DNA of 7,568 bases from Rhodospirillaceae bacterium UBA6219 (GTDB taxonomy: Bacteria > Pseudomonadota > Alphaproteobacteria > Rhodospirillales > Magnetospirillaceae), in assembly GCA_002435715.1 (NCBI GenBank), contig DISD01000015.1, positions 1 through 7,568 of the forward strand, written 5' to 3'. Below the pieces are notes generated by a model that was not told the DNA's origin, searched no databases, and saw nothing but the letters and a program-made list of their open reading frames with translations. The stretch's first letter is position 1; each line of letters opens with the position of its first letter. Below are positions 1-6,208 of this stretch, piece by piece. Both the position numbers and the translations under genes were made by a program.

Positions 1-899
1 CCGGTGGTCACTTGACCCATGGCGCCGCTCCCAACCAGTCGGGCAAGTGGTTCAAGGCCGTCCAATACGGTGTGCGTCTGCAAGATGCCCGCATCGATTT
101 CGATGAAGTGGAAAAGCTGGCCCGCGAAAACAAGCCCAAGCTGATCATCGCCGGCGGCTCGGCCTATCCGCGTGAGATCGACTTCGCCCGTTTCCGCAAG
201 ATCGCCGACGAAGTGGGCGCGCTGTTCATGGTCGATATGGCGCACTTCGCCGGTCTGGTCGCCGGCGGCGCCTATCCCAGCCCGTTCCCCCATGCCCATG
301 TGGTCACCACCACCACTCACAAGACCCTGCGTGGTCCGCGCGGCGGCATGATCCTGACCAATGACGAAGCCCTCGCCAAGAAGATCAACTCGGCCATTTT
401 CCCGGGGATCCAGGGCGGTCCGCTGATGCATGTCATCGCCGGCAAGGCGGTGGCCTTCGGCGAAGCGCTGCAGCCGGAATTCAAGACCTACGCCACCCAG
501 GTGGTCGCCAATGCCCGTGCCTTGGCCGACACCCTGGTGCGCCGTGGTCTGGCCATCGTCTCGGGCGGCACCGATTCGCACCTGATGCTGGTCGATCTGC
601 GTCCGAAGAAGCTGACCGGCAAGGCCGCCGAGGCCAGCCTGGAACATGCCGGCATGACCTGCAACAAGAACGGCATTCCGTTCGACCCGGAAAAGCCGAC
701 CGTCACTTCGGGCGTCCGTCTGGGCACCCCGGCCGCCACCACCCGTGGCTTCGGTGTCGAGGAGTTCAAGAAGGTGGGCGAACTGATCGGCGACGTGCTG
801 GACGGTCTGGCCGCCAACCCGGAAGACAATTCGGCCGCCGAAAACAAGGCCCGCGCCGAAGTGGCGGAACTGTGCCGCCAGTTCCCGATCTATCAATAA
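1..899 (+). CDS. glyA: Serine hydroxymethyltransferase, C-terminal part (5' end outside window)
   Basis: GlyA is a cytoplasmic PLP enzyme that interconverts serine and glycine with tetrahydrofolate, the main source of one-carbon units. The reading frame is open from base 3, with residues GGHLTHG at the left edge, so the true start lies upstream and roughly the first 120 or so residues are missing. The PLP-lysine signature TTTTHKTLRGPRGG is present; the Schiff-base lysine is codon 321-323. Other family hallmarks are FMVDMAHFAGLVAGG before it, FPGIQGGP after it, and a C-terminal stretch with GVRLGTPAATTRGF (substrate carboxylate-binding arginine region). The C-terminus ends normally at TAA 897-899, with no break in frame. 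A strong hairpin follows at once, suggesting that glyA ends a transcript or is partly separated from nrdR. Identification rests on motif recognition and is firm. Confidence 0.97.
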   Translation, partial: GGHLTHGAAPNQSGKWFKAVQYGVRLQDARIDFDEVEKLARENKPKLIIAGGSAYPREIDFARFRKIADEVGALFMVDMAHFAGLVAGGAYPSPFPHAHVVTTTTHKTLRGPRGGMILTNDEALAKKINSAIFPGIQGGPLMHVIAGKAVAFGEALQPEFKTYATQVVANARALADTLVRRGLAIVSGGTDSHLMLVDLRPKKLTGKAAEASLEHAGMTCNKNGIPFDPEKPTVTSGVRLGTPAATTRGFGVEEFKKVGELIGDVLDGLAANPEDNSAAENKARAEVAELCRQFPIYQ

Positions 900-908
900 C
901 GACAAAGA

Positions 909-945
909 ACCGGAGCCTCGGGGGTCGAGGCTCCGGTATCGTTTG
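909..945 (+). terminator. Hairpin between glyA and nrdR, probable intrinsic terminator or attenuator
   Basis: Bases 910-920 (ccggagcctcg) and 926-936 (cgaggctccgg) are perfect reverse complements, extended by A909-T937 to 12 bp, around a 5-base loop. The stem is GC-rich and starts 10 bases after the glyA stop. The following tract (tatcgttt) is only partly T-rich, so termination may be incomplete and some glyA transcripts could continue into nrdR. It leaves only about 20 bases before the nrdR ATG. The pairing is read directly; terminator function is inferred. Confidence 0.75.
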
Positions 946-957
946 GGGGAGTGACGT

Positions 958-1425
958 ATGCGCTGTCCGTTTTGTGGCCACGATGACACCCAGGTGAAGG
1001 ATTCGCGGCCGACCGAAGACAATTCGGCCATCCGCCGCCGCCGCTCCTGTCCGGAATGCGGTTCGCGCTTCACCACTTTCGAGCGGGTGCAGATCCGCGA
1101 TCTGGTGGTGATCAAGAAGGACGGCGCCCGGTCGCCGTTCGACCGCGAGAAGCTGCTGAAGTCGCTGCGTATCGCGCTGAGGAAGCGCCCGGTCGAGGAA
1201 GAACAGGTCGAACGCATCGCCAACGGCATCCATCGCCGCCTGGAAAGCATGGGCGAGAACGAAGTGCCGTCCAAATATATCGGCGAGCTGGTGATGGACG
1301 TGCTGATGGACCTGGACAAGGTCGCCTATGTCCGTTACGCCTCGGTCTATCGTAATTTCCGCGAAGCCAAGGACTTCGAGGACTTCCTGGGAAAGATGGT
1401 CGGTGGCGTTCACGACGACCTCTGA
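958..1425 (+). CDS. nrdR: Transcriptional repressor NrdR
   Basis: NrdR is a zinc- and nucleotide-binding repressor of ribonucleotide reductase operons; it senses (d)ATP through an ATP-cone and binds NrdR boxes. The 155-residue product is the usual family length. It has an N-terminal zinc ribbon with Cys3/Cys6 and Cys31/Cys34 (MRCPFCG and CPECGSRF), an arginine-rich stretch between them, then an ATP-cone at about residues 49-139 starting with VIKKDGARSPFDREKL and ending in VAYVRYASVYRNF. The ATG at 958 follows a G-rich stretch (gggggag, 945-951) that can act as ribosome binding site, and the product begins with the conserved MRCPFC, so the start is secure. It sits directly before ribD, an arrangement common in proteobacteria. 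No NrdR box is recognisable in its own short upstream region. Confidence 0.97.
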   Translation: MRCPFCGHDDTQVKDSRPTEDNSAIRRRRSCPECGSRFTTFERVQIRDLVVIKKDGARSPFDREKLLKSLRIALRKRPVEEEQVERIANGIHRRLESMGENEVPSKYIGELVMDVLMDLDKVAYVRYASVYRNFREAKDFEDFLGKMVGGVHDDL

Positions 1426-2515
1426 CGGCGACCGCGCCCATATGCGGGCTGCCCTGGCCTTGGCCAGGCGTGGTCTGGGGAACGTGTGGCCCAACCCGGC
1501 GGTCGGCTGTGTCATCGTCACCGAAGGCAGGGTGGTGGGACGGGGTTGGACCCAACCCGGCGGCCGTCCCCATGCGGAAACCGAGGCCCTGGCCATGGCC
1601 GGCGAATCGGCCCGTGGCGGTACCGCTTATGTGACCCTGGAACCCTGTTCCCATCACGGCAAGACCCCGCCTTGCGCCGAAGCCCTGGTGGCCGCCGGCA
1701 TCCGTCGGGTGGTGGTGGCCATCGAAGACCCCGATCCCCGCGTCTCCGGCCGGGGACTGGCGCTGCTGCGTGAAGCCGGCTTGACCGTGGTCAGCAACGT
1801 CCTGGCCGACGACGCGGCCGAGATGAATGCCGGCTTCCTGTCGAAGATCACCCGTGGCCGCCCCTTGGTCACTGTGAAGCTGGCCACCACCCTGGACGGC
1901 CGCATCGCCACCCATAGCGGTGAAAGCAAGTGGATCACCGGGCCTGCCGCCCGTCAGGCGGGCCACCTGTTGCGGGCCGAAAGCGACGCCATCATGGTCG
2001 GCAGCGGTACCGTATTGGCCGACGATCCCGAATTGACCTGTCGTTTGCCCGGTCTGGAAGACCGTTCCCCGGTGCGCGTGGTGGTGGACGGGCATCTGCG
2101 CCTGCCGCTGACCAGCAAGCTGGTGGCCAGCGCCGCCGACGTCTCGACCTGGATTTTGACCCGCGAGGGTGCCGATGAAGAACGCCGCTCGGCCTTCGAG
2201 GAATCCGGCGTCGACGTGGTCGAACTGCCCGGTGACGAAACCGGCTTGGACATGACTGCCGCCCTGGACATTCTGGCCGAAAGCGGTTTGACCCGCGTTC
2301 TGGTGGAAGGGGGAGCGCACCTCAGTGCCACCTTGATGCGTCTGGGGTTGGTGGACCGTCTGGTGTGGTTCCGGGCGCCGCGAATCATCGGTGGCGACGG
2401 CTTGCCGGCCGCTGTGTCCTTTGGTATCGACCACCTGTCGCAAAGTCCTGGTTTTGAATGCGTCGACGTCCGCCCGATCGGCGCAGACATTATGGAAATC
2501 TATCGAAAAATCTAA
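1403..2515 (+). CDS. ribD: Bifunctional riboflavin biosynthesis deaminase/reductase RibD
   Basis: RibD deaminates the pyrimidine ring of the GTP cyclohydrolase II product and then reduces its ribosyl side chain with NADPH. The N-terminal deaminase domain (about residues 10-145) carries the zinc site: HAE (His57, Glu59) and PCSHHGKTPPC (Cys82, Cys91). The C-terminal reductase domain (about 155-370) has VKLATTLDGRIA, SGESKWITG, VGSGTVLADDP and the late VEGGAHL motif. I place the start at GTG 1403, giving 370 residues (E. coli RibD is 367), because the ATG at 1442 would cut off the conserved segment before MRAALALARRG and has no ribosome binding site. From 1403 the gene overlaps nrdR by 23 bases in another frame, with a weak ggaaag upstream. 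Function is firm; the start is moderately sure. The phosphatase needed after RibD is not in this window. Confidence 0.95.
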   Translation: MAFTTTSDGDRAHMRAALALARRGLGNVWPNPAVGCVIVTEGRVVGRGWTQPGGRPHAETEALAMAGESARGGTAYVTLEPCSHHGKTPPCAEALVAAGIRRVVVAIEDPDPRVSGRGLALLREAGLTVVSNVLADDAAEMNAGFLSKITRGRPLVTVKLATTLDGRIATHSGESKWITGPAARQAGHLLRAESDAIMVGSGTVLADDPELTCRLPGLEDRSPVRVVVDGHLRLPLTSKLVASAADVSTWILTREGADEERRSAFEESGVDVVELPGDETGLDMTAALDILAESGLTRVLVEGGAHLSATLMRLGLVDRLVWFRAPRIIGGDGLPAAVSFGIDHLSQSPGFECVDVRPIGADIMEIYRKI

Positions 2516-2519
2516 GGAG
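2514..2519 (+). promoter_or_regulatory. Ribosome binding site deciding the ribE start
   Basis: AAGGAG lies over the last bases of the ribD stop codon, 9 bases before the ATG at 2529. It is the best Shine-Dalgarno match in the rib cluster and supports ATG 2529 (MFTGIV) over in-frame starts further upstream inside ribD. Confidence 0.75.
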
Positions 2520-2528
2520 TATGGGCCG

Positions 2529-3122
2529 ATGTTCACCGGCATCGTCACCGATTTGGGCGAGATCAGTCGTGTCGTTCGCAATCCTGGCAAGGAAACCCGT
2601 TTCGAGGTCAAGACCGCCTATGATCTGGGAACCATCGAAATCGGGGCGTCCATCGCCCATAACGGCGTCTGCCTGACCATCGTCGACAAAGGCGCCGATT
2701 GGTACGCGGTGGAAGTGTCGGCGGAAAGCATCTCCAAGACCACCATGGGTGGCTGGGAACAGGGCGACCGGGTCAATTTGGAACGCGCCATGAAGGTGGG
2801 CGACGAACTGGGCGGCCACATCGTGTCGGGTCACGTCGACGGTGTCGCCACCGTGGTGTCGATCACCGACGAAAACGAATCTAAGAGGTTTGTCTTCGAA
2901 AGCCCTGAAAACCTTGCAAAATTCGTTGCCCCCAAGGGCAGCGTCGCGCTGGATGGCGTGTCGTTGACCGTCAACGAGGTTGACGGACGGCGTTTTGGTA
3001 TCAATGTCATTCCCCATACCCAATCGGTCACCACCTTTGGACGCTTGCGCCAAGGGGATCGGGTGAATATGGAAATCGACATGTTGGCCCGGTATGTTGC
3101 CCGGCTTCTCGACAAGGAATAG
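2529..3122 (+). CDS. ribE: Riboflavin synthase (alpha chain)
   Basis: This cytoplasmic enzyme dismutates two molecules of 6,7-dimethyl-8-ribityllumazine into riboflavin and the pyrimidinedione precursor, the last step of the pathway. The 197-residue product begins with the invariant MFTGIV and consists of two tandem lumazine-binding barrels, about residues 1-88 and 97-187. The first contains HNGVCLTI with Cys48; the second starts at GGHIVSGHVDG (95-105) and carries the matching LDGVSLTVNEV with Ser146. The short C-terminal helix (MLARYVARLLDKE) is the trimerisation segment in known family members. The start is fixed by the conserved N-terminus and the AAGGAG just upstream; the gap from ribD is 13 bases. 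The gene is called ribE in E. coli and ribC in some naming schemes. Confidence 0.97.
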   Translation: MFTGIVTDLGEISRVVRNPGKETRFEVKTAYDLGTIEIGASIAHNGVCLTIVDKGADWYAVEVSAESISKTTMGGWEQGDRVNLERAMKVGDELGGHIVSGHVDGVATVVSITDENESKRFVFESPENLAKFVAPKGSVALDGVSLTVNEVDGRRFGINVIPHTQSVTTFGRLRQGDRVNMEIDMLARYVARLLDKE

Positions 3123-3126
3123 GCCC

Positions 3127-4242
3127 GTGGTCTCGGAATATCATCAGTACCTGTCACCCATCGAGGACATCATCGACGAGGCCCGCCAAGGCCGCATGTT
3201 CATCCTGGTGGACGACGAAGACCGCGAAAACGAAGGCGATCTGGTCATTCCGGCGCAGATGGCGACTCCTGACGCCATCAACTTCATGGCCAAATACGGC
3301 CGTGGCCTGATCTGTCTGTCCATGACCCGGTCCCGCTGCGAAAGCCTGGGCCTGAAGTTGATGAGTGCCGATAACGGCACCCGCATGCAGACCGCCTTCA
3401 CCGTCTCGATCGAGGCCAAGGAAGGGGTGACCACCGGCATTTCCGCCGCTGACCGGGCACGCACCGTGCAAGTGGCCATCGACCCGGAAAAGGGCGCTGC
3501 CGACATCGTCACCCCCGGTCACGTCTTCCCGTTGGTGGCCCGCGATGGCGGCACCCTGGTGCGGGCCGGGCATACCGAGGCGGCTGTCGACATCTCGCGT
3601 CTGGCGGGGCTGAACCCGGCAGGCGTGATCTGCGAGATCATGAACGACGACGGCACCATGGCGCGCATGCCCGATCTGGTGAAGTTCGCCCAGTTCCACG
3701 GCCTGAAGATCGCCACCATCGCCGACTTGATCGCCTATCGCCGCCGCCACGACAAGATCGTCCGGCGCGAGGTGGAAACGCCGTTCCATTCCACGTGGGG
3801 CGGCGATTGGCGCATGGTGGTCTATGTTAACCAAGTGGCTTACGCCGAGCACATCGCCCTGGTGAAGGGCGAGATTTCCGGCGAAGGCCCGGTGATGGTG
3901 CGCGTGCACGCCGTCAACATCCTTGACGACGTGCTGGGTGACCAGGGCTCGGGCAAGGCCGGCCAGTTGCATGCCGCCATGGAAACCATTTCGGCCCACG
4001 GCCGTGGCGTGGTGGTTTTGGTACGCGAACCGCGCCCCACCAGCCTGTCCGACCGTATCCGTGCCCAGTTGGATTCCAAGCCGGCCCCGGCGGAATTGCG
4101 CGATTATGGCGTCGGTGCCCAGATCCTGCTGGACCTTGGCGTCGAAGAAATGATCCTGCTGTCCAACACCCCCAAGACCATCATCGGTCTGGAAGGCTTC
4201 GGCCTGAAAGTGGTGGATCAGCGCCCCATCGAGGTGAAGTAA
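3127..4242 (+). CDS. ribBA: 3,4-dihydroxy-2-butanone-4-phosphate synthase fused to a degenerate GTP cyclohydrolase II-like domain (RibBX type)
   Basis: The N-terminal domain (about residues 8-208) is a DHBP synthase, which makes the four-carbon unit from ribulose 5-phosphate. It has DDEDRENEGD (29-38), GISAADRARTV, GHVFPL and the metal-site GHTEA (148-152). The C-terminal part (about 219-371) has the GTP cyclohydrolase II fold signature in outline (VMVRVHA, RDYGVGAQIL, LLSNTPK). However, the three zinc cysteines of E. coli RibA (54, 65, 67) align without gaps to Asn264, Ser275 and Lys277; no cysteine occurs after residue 169. The GTP-binding loop and the usual C-terminal tail are shortened or absent. 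This matches the RibBX variant described in proteobacteria, so cyclohydrolase activity is unlikely. The start is GTG 3127, four bases after the ribE stop, with aaggaa seven bases upstream. The symbol ribBA follows common annotation; ribBX is more exact. Confidence 0.93.
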   Translation: MVSEYHQYLSPIEDIIDEARQGRMFILVDDEDRENEGDLVIPAQMATPDAINFMAKYGRGLICLSMTRSRCESLGLKLMSADNGTRMQTAFTVSIEAKEGVTTGISAADRARTVQVAIDPEKGAADIVTPGHVFPLVARDGGTLVRAGHTEAAVDISRLAGLNPAGVICEIMNDDGTMARMPDLVKFAQFHGLKIATIADLIAYRRRHDKIVRREVETPFHSTWGGDWRMVVYVNQVAYAEHIALVKGEISGEGPVMVRVHAVNILDDVLGDQGSGKAGQLHAAMETISAHGRGVVVLVREPRPTSLSDRIRAQLDSKPAPAELRDYGVGAQILLDLGVEEMILLSNTPKTIIGLEGFGLKVVDQRPIEVK

Positions 4243-4246
4243 GTCC

Positions 4247-4681
4247 ATGAGTACCAATGTCTTGATCATCGAGGCGCGGTTTTACGACCATCTGGCCGAC
4301 ATGCTGCTGGATGGCGCCAAGCAGGCGCTGGACGCGGCGGGCGCCACCCACGAGGTGTTGACCATCCCCGGCGTGCTGGAAATCCCCGCCGCCTTGGAAT
4401 ACATGGTGGCGTCGGGCAAGCCCTATGACGCCTTCGTCGTGCTGGGCACCGCCATCCAAGGCGAAAGCGACCATTACGGTCATGTCTGCACCGAAAGCTT
4501 CCGGGGCTGCACCGATCTGTCGTTACGCCATCATTTGGCCTTGGGCAATGGTGTGCTGACCGTGCATAACGAGGCGCAAGCCTTGAAGCGTGCCGACCCG
4601 ACCCGCAAGAACATGGGTGGCCAGGCCGCCCGGGCGGCGCTGCGCATGCTGGAAATCAAACGCGAACTGCAACTGACCTAG
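4247..4681 (+). CDS. ribH: 6,7-dimethyl-8-ribityllumazine synthase
   Basis: RibH condenses the pyrimidinedione from the RibD branch with the four-carbon unit from the preceding DHBP synthase, giving the substrate of riboflavin synthase; family members form pentamers or 60-mers. The 144-residue product shows the N-terminal LLIIEARFYD-type segment (here VLIIEARFYD) typical of alphaproteobacterial RibH, PGVLEIPAA, the active-site block LGTAIQGESDHYGHVCTES with catalytic-position His76, and GVLTVHNEAQALKRA with the phosphate-binding Arg115. Several usually conserved positions differ: the Arg of VIRGET is Gln71, and NKG near the end is NMG. Length is normal for the short class. ATG 4247 lies four bases after the preceding stop, so coupling is likely. 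Confidence 0.95.
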   Translation: MSTNVLIIEARFYDHLADMLLDGAKQALDAAGATHEVLTIPGVLEIPAALEYMVASGKPYDAFVVLGTAIQGESDHYGHVCTESFRGCTDLSLRHHLALGNGVLTVHNEAQALKRADPTRKNMGGQAARAALRMLEIKRELQLT

Positions 4682-4690
4682 AGAAAACCA

Positions 4691-5179
4691 TTGTCCAAAC
4701 CCAATCCCGGCGCCGCCCGTCGTTCCGCTGCCCGTCTGGCGGCCGTGCAGGCGCTGTATTCCATGGAAATCACCGGTGTCGGCGCCATCCAGGCGCTGGA
4801 TGAATTCCGCACCCGCATGGAAAACGAACCGCGCGGCAAGATGGCCGAACCCGACGTCAATCTGGTGTCGTTGCTGGTCAACGGTGTGTCGGCCGATTGC
4901 AAGGATCTGGACGTCCAGATCACCCACGGCCTGACCCGCGACTGGACGGTGGACCGCCTTGAGGCGGTGTTGCGGGCCATCTTGCGGGCCGGCGCCTTCG
5001 AATTGAAGTCGCGGCCGCAGACCCCGGCCCGTGTCGCCATCACCGAATATGTGGATGTGGCCCACGCCTTTTATTCCGGCCCCGAGCCGGGATTGGTCAA
5101 CGCGGTGATGGACCGGATGGCGCGCAACCTGCGGGCCGGCGAGTTCCAGGGAAACGGCGCCCCAGGGAATGGCGTCTAA
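4691..5179 (+). CDS. nusB: Transcription antitermination factor NusB
   Basis: NusB binds boxA RNA with NusE (ribosomal protein S10) and takes part in antitermination of rRNA operons and in rRNA maturation. The 162-residue product is all-helical in the family pattern: an N-terminal RRSAARLAAVQALYSME (about 10-26), a central RLEAVLRAILRAGAFEL (89-105), then VAITEYVDVAHAFY (115-128) and GLVNAVMDRMAR (134-145). The start must be TTG 4691: the ribH stop codon at 4679 is in the same frame, and the next in-frame ATG (Met25) would remove the conserved first helix. The ribosome binding site is weak (agagaaa). NusB genes commonly follow ribH in bacteria, so the position supports the call. The last 12 or so residues are a glycine-rich non-conserved tail. 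Confidence 0.95.
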   Translation: MSKPNPGAARRSAARLAAVQALYSMEITGVGAIQALDEFRTRMENEPRGKMAEPDVNLVSLLVNGVSADCKDLDVQITHGLTRDWTVDRLEAVLRAILRAGAFELKSRPQTPARVAITEYVDVAHAFYSGPEPGLVNAVMDRMARNLRAGEFQGNGAPGNGV

Positions 5180-5184
5180 ACGCC
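5171..5184 (+). other. Small hairpin over the nusB stop codon
   Basis: Bases 5171-5175 (ggcgt) and 5180-5184 (acgcc) are reverse complements around the four-base loop ctaa, which includes the first bases of the nusB stop codon. The stem extends by a G-U and an A-T pair at the base (5169-5186). No T tract follows and thiL starts 10 bases later, so this is not a terminator. A role in translational coupling is conceivable but unproven; chance is a fair alternative in DNA of this composition. Confidence 0.35.
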
Positions 5185-5194
5185 GTCTTCCGCC

Positions 5195-6208
5195 ATGAGC
5201 GGCGCGACACGTGACGAATGTGACGAATTCGACCTGATCGCCCAGTTCTTCGCCCCTTTGGCGCAAGCCTATCCAGGGGCCTTGGGGCTGGGCGACGACG
5301 CCGCCTTGATGGATGTACCCGTCGGCCAGCAACTGGTGCTGACCATGGATTCCATGGTCGCCGGCGTGCATTTCTTCGCCGACGATCCGGCCGACCTGAT
5401 CGCCCGCAAGCTGATTCGCGTCAATTTGTCCGACCTTGCCGCCAAGGGGGCGCAGCCCTTTGCCATCATGCTGTCGGCGGCCTTTCCCGGTGATGTGGGC
5501 ATGGATTGGCTGCGCCGATTCGCCGACGGCCTGGCCCAGGATTGCGGCGCTTACGGTTTGGCCTTGATCGGCGGTGACACCGTGTCGACGCCCGGGCCGT
5601 TGACCTTGACCGTGACCGCCTTTGGCCGGGTCGGGCAGGGGCAAGCGATCCTGCGTTCGCGGGCCAAGGACGGCGATGTGGTCTACATGACCGGCACGGT
5701 GGGGGATGCGGCCCTGGGCTTGCTCTCCCGTCAGGGGCGTTTCCCGCTTTTACCCGCTCATTTGGTCGAGTCTCTGACCCAGCGATACCTGTTGCCGCAA
5801 CCGCGTGTCCAACTGGGGCTTGGTCTGGTTGGGCTGGCCCATGCCGCCATGGATGTGTCCGATGGCTTGGTGCAGGATTTGGGGCATCTGTGCCGCCAAT
5901 CGGGGTTGGGGGCGGTGATCCACGCCCAGGACCTGCCTTTGTCCGAAGCCGCGGGGCATTTGTTGGCCGATGACCCGGCTTTGTTGTCCGATGTGCTGTC
6001 CGGGGGTGACGATTACGAGATAGTCTTCACCGCGCCCGTGGAACATGCTGACAAGATCGCCGGTTTAGCTGATGATGCCGGGACACGGGTCACCGCCATC
6101 GGCCGCATACGCGCCCAGTCGGGGGTCGTCGTGCAAGACGGGCAGGGACGGCCCTTGGATTTGGCGCGGACGGGATGGCGCCACTTCAGTGACACCAGGG
6201 GGAAATAG
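5195..6208 (+). CDS. thiL: Thiamine-monophosphate kinase
   Basis: ThiL phosphorylates thiamine monophosphate with ATP to give the active cofactor thiamine diphosphate. The 337-residue product fits the AIR synthase/PurM-like ATP-binding superfamily, with the ThiL motifs in order: EFDLIAQFF near the N-terminus, GLGDDAALMD (31-40), TMDSMVAGVHFF, VNLSDLAAKGA (76-86), IGGDT (125-129), MTGTVGDAALG, MDVSDGLVQDLG (219-230) and SGGDDYEIVF (269-278). The aspartates of these motifs bind magnesium and nucleotide in known structures. Start ATG 5195 is the only good choice: an in-frame stop lies at 5177, and the conserved EFDLI begins at residue 11. No convincing Shine-Dalgarno precedes it, suggesting translation coupled to nusB, 15 bases away. 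The nusB-thiL pairing is common. Confidence 0.96.
   Translation: MSGATRDECDEFDLIAQFFAPLAQAYPGALGLGDDAALMDVPVGQQLVLTMDSMVAGVHFFADDPADLIARKLIRVNLSDLAAKGAQPFAIMLSAAFPGDVGMDWLRRFADGLAQDCGAYGLALIGGDTVSTPGPLTLTVTAFGRVGQGQAILRSRAKDGDVVYMTGTVGDAALGLLSRQGRFPLLPAHLVESLTQRYLLPQPRVQLGLGLVGLAHAAMDVSDGLVQDLGHLCRQSGLGAVIHAQDLPLSEAAGHLLADDPALLSDVLSGGDDYEIVFTAPVEHADKIAGLADDAGTRVTAIGRIRAQSGVVVQDGQGRPLDLARTGWRHFSDTRGK

Noticed and set aside
822..1029. 15-base exact direct repeat gaagacaattcggcc at 822-836 and 1015-1029
   Set aside because: Both copies are inside conserved-frame coding sequence (EDNSA in GlyA and in NrdR) and appear only twice; most likely chance with shared codon preference.
1442..1444. ATG as alternative ribD start
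   Set aside because: It would remove the conserved residues before MRAALALARRG and lacks a ribosome binding site; GTG 1403 gives the usual family length. Kept as an alternative only.
2391..2528. Upstream extension of riboflavin synthase into ribD
   Set aside because: The invariant MFTGIV start with AAGGAG at the right distance shows that ATG 2529 is the true start.
1112..2611. Long minus-strand open frame (499 codons) opposite ribD
   Set aside because: It mirrors ribD and nrdR codons in GC-rich DNA; the product is low-complexity His/Gly/Gln-rich with no family motif, while the plus strand encodes an intact known enzyme.
900..3126. FMN riboswitch or NrdR box upstream of the rib genes
   Set aside because: Gaps here are only 58, 13 and 4 bases (ribD overlaps nrdR), far too short for an FMN riboswitch, and no NrdR-box-like palindrome pair was seen.
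3154..4269. Minus-strand open frame of 371 codons opposite the ribBA-like gene
   Set aside because: Antisense shadow rich in His, Gly and Asp, without recognisable motifs or a ribosome binding site.
4523..5644. Minus-strand open frame of 373 codons opposite ribH, nusB and thiL
   Set aside because: It crosses three well-supported plus-strand genes and has the skewed composition expected of an antisense shadow.
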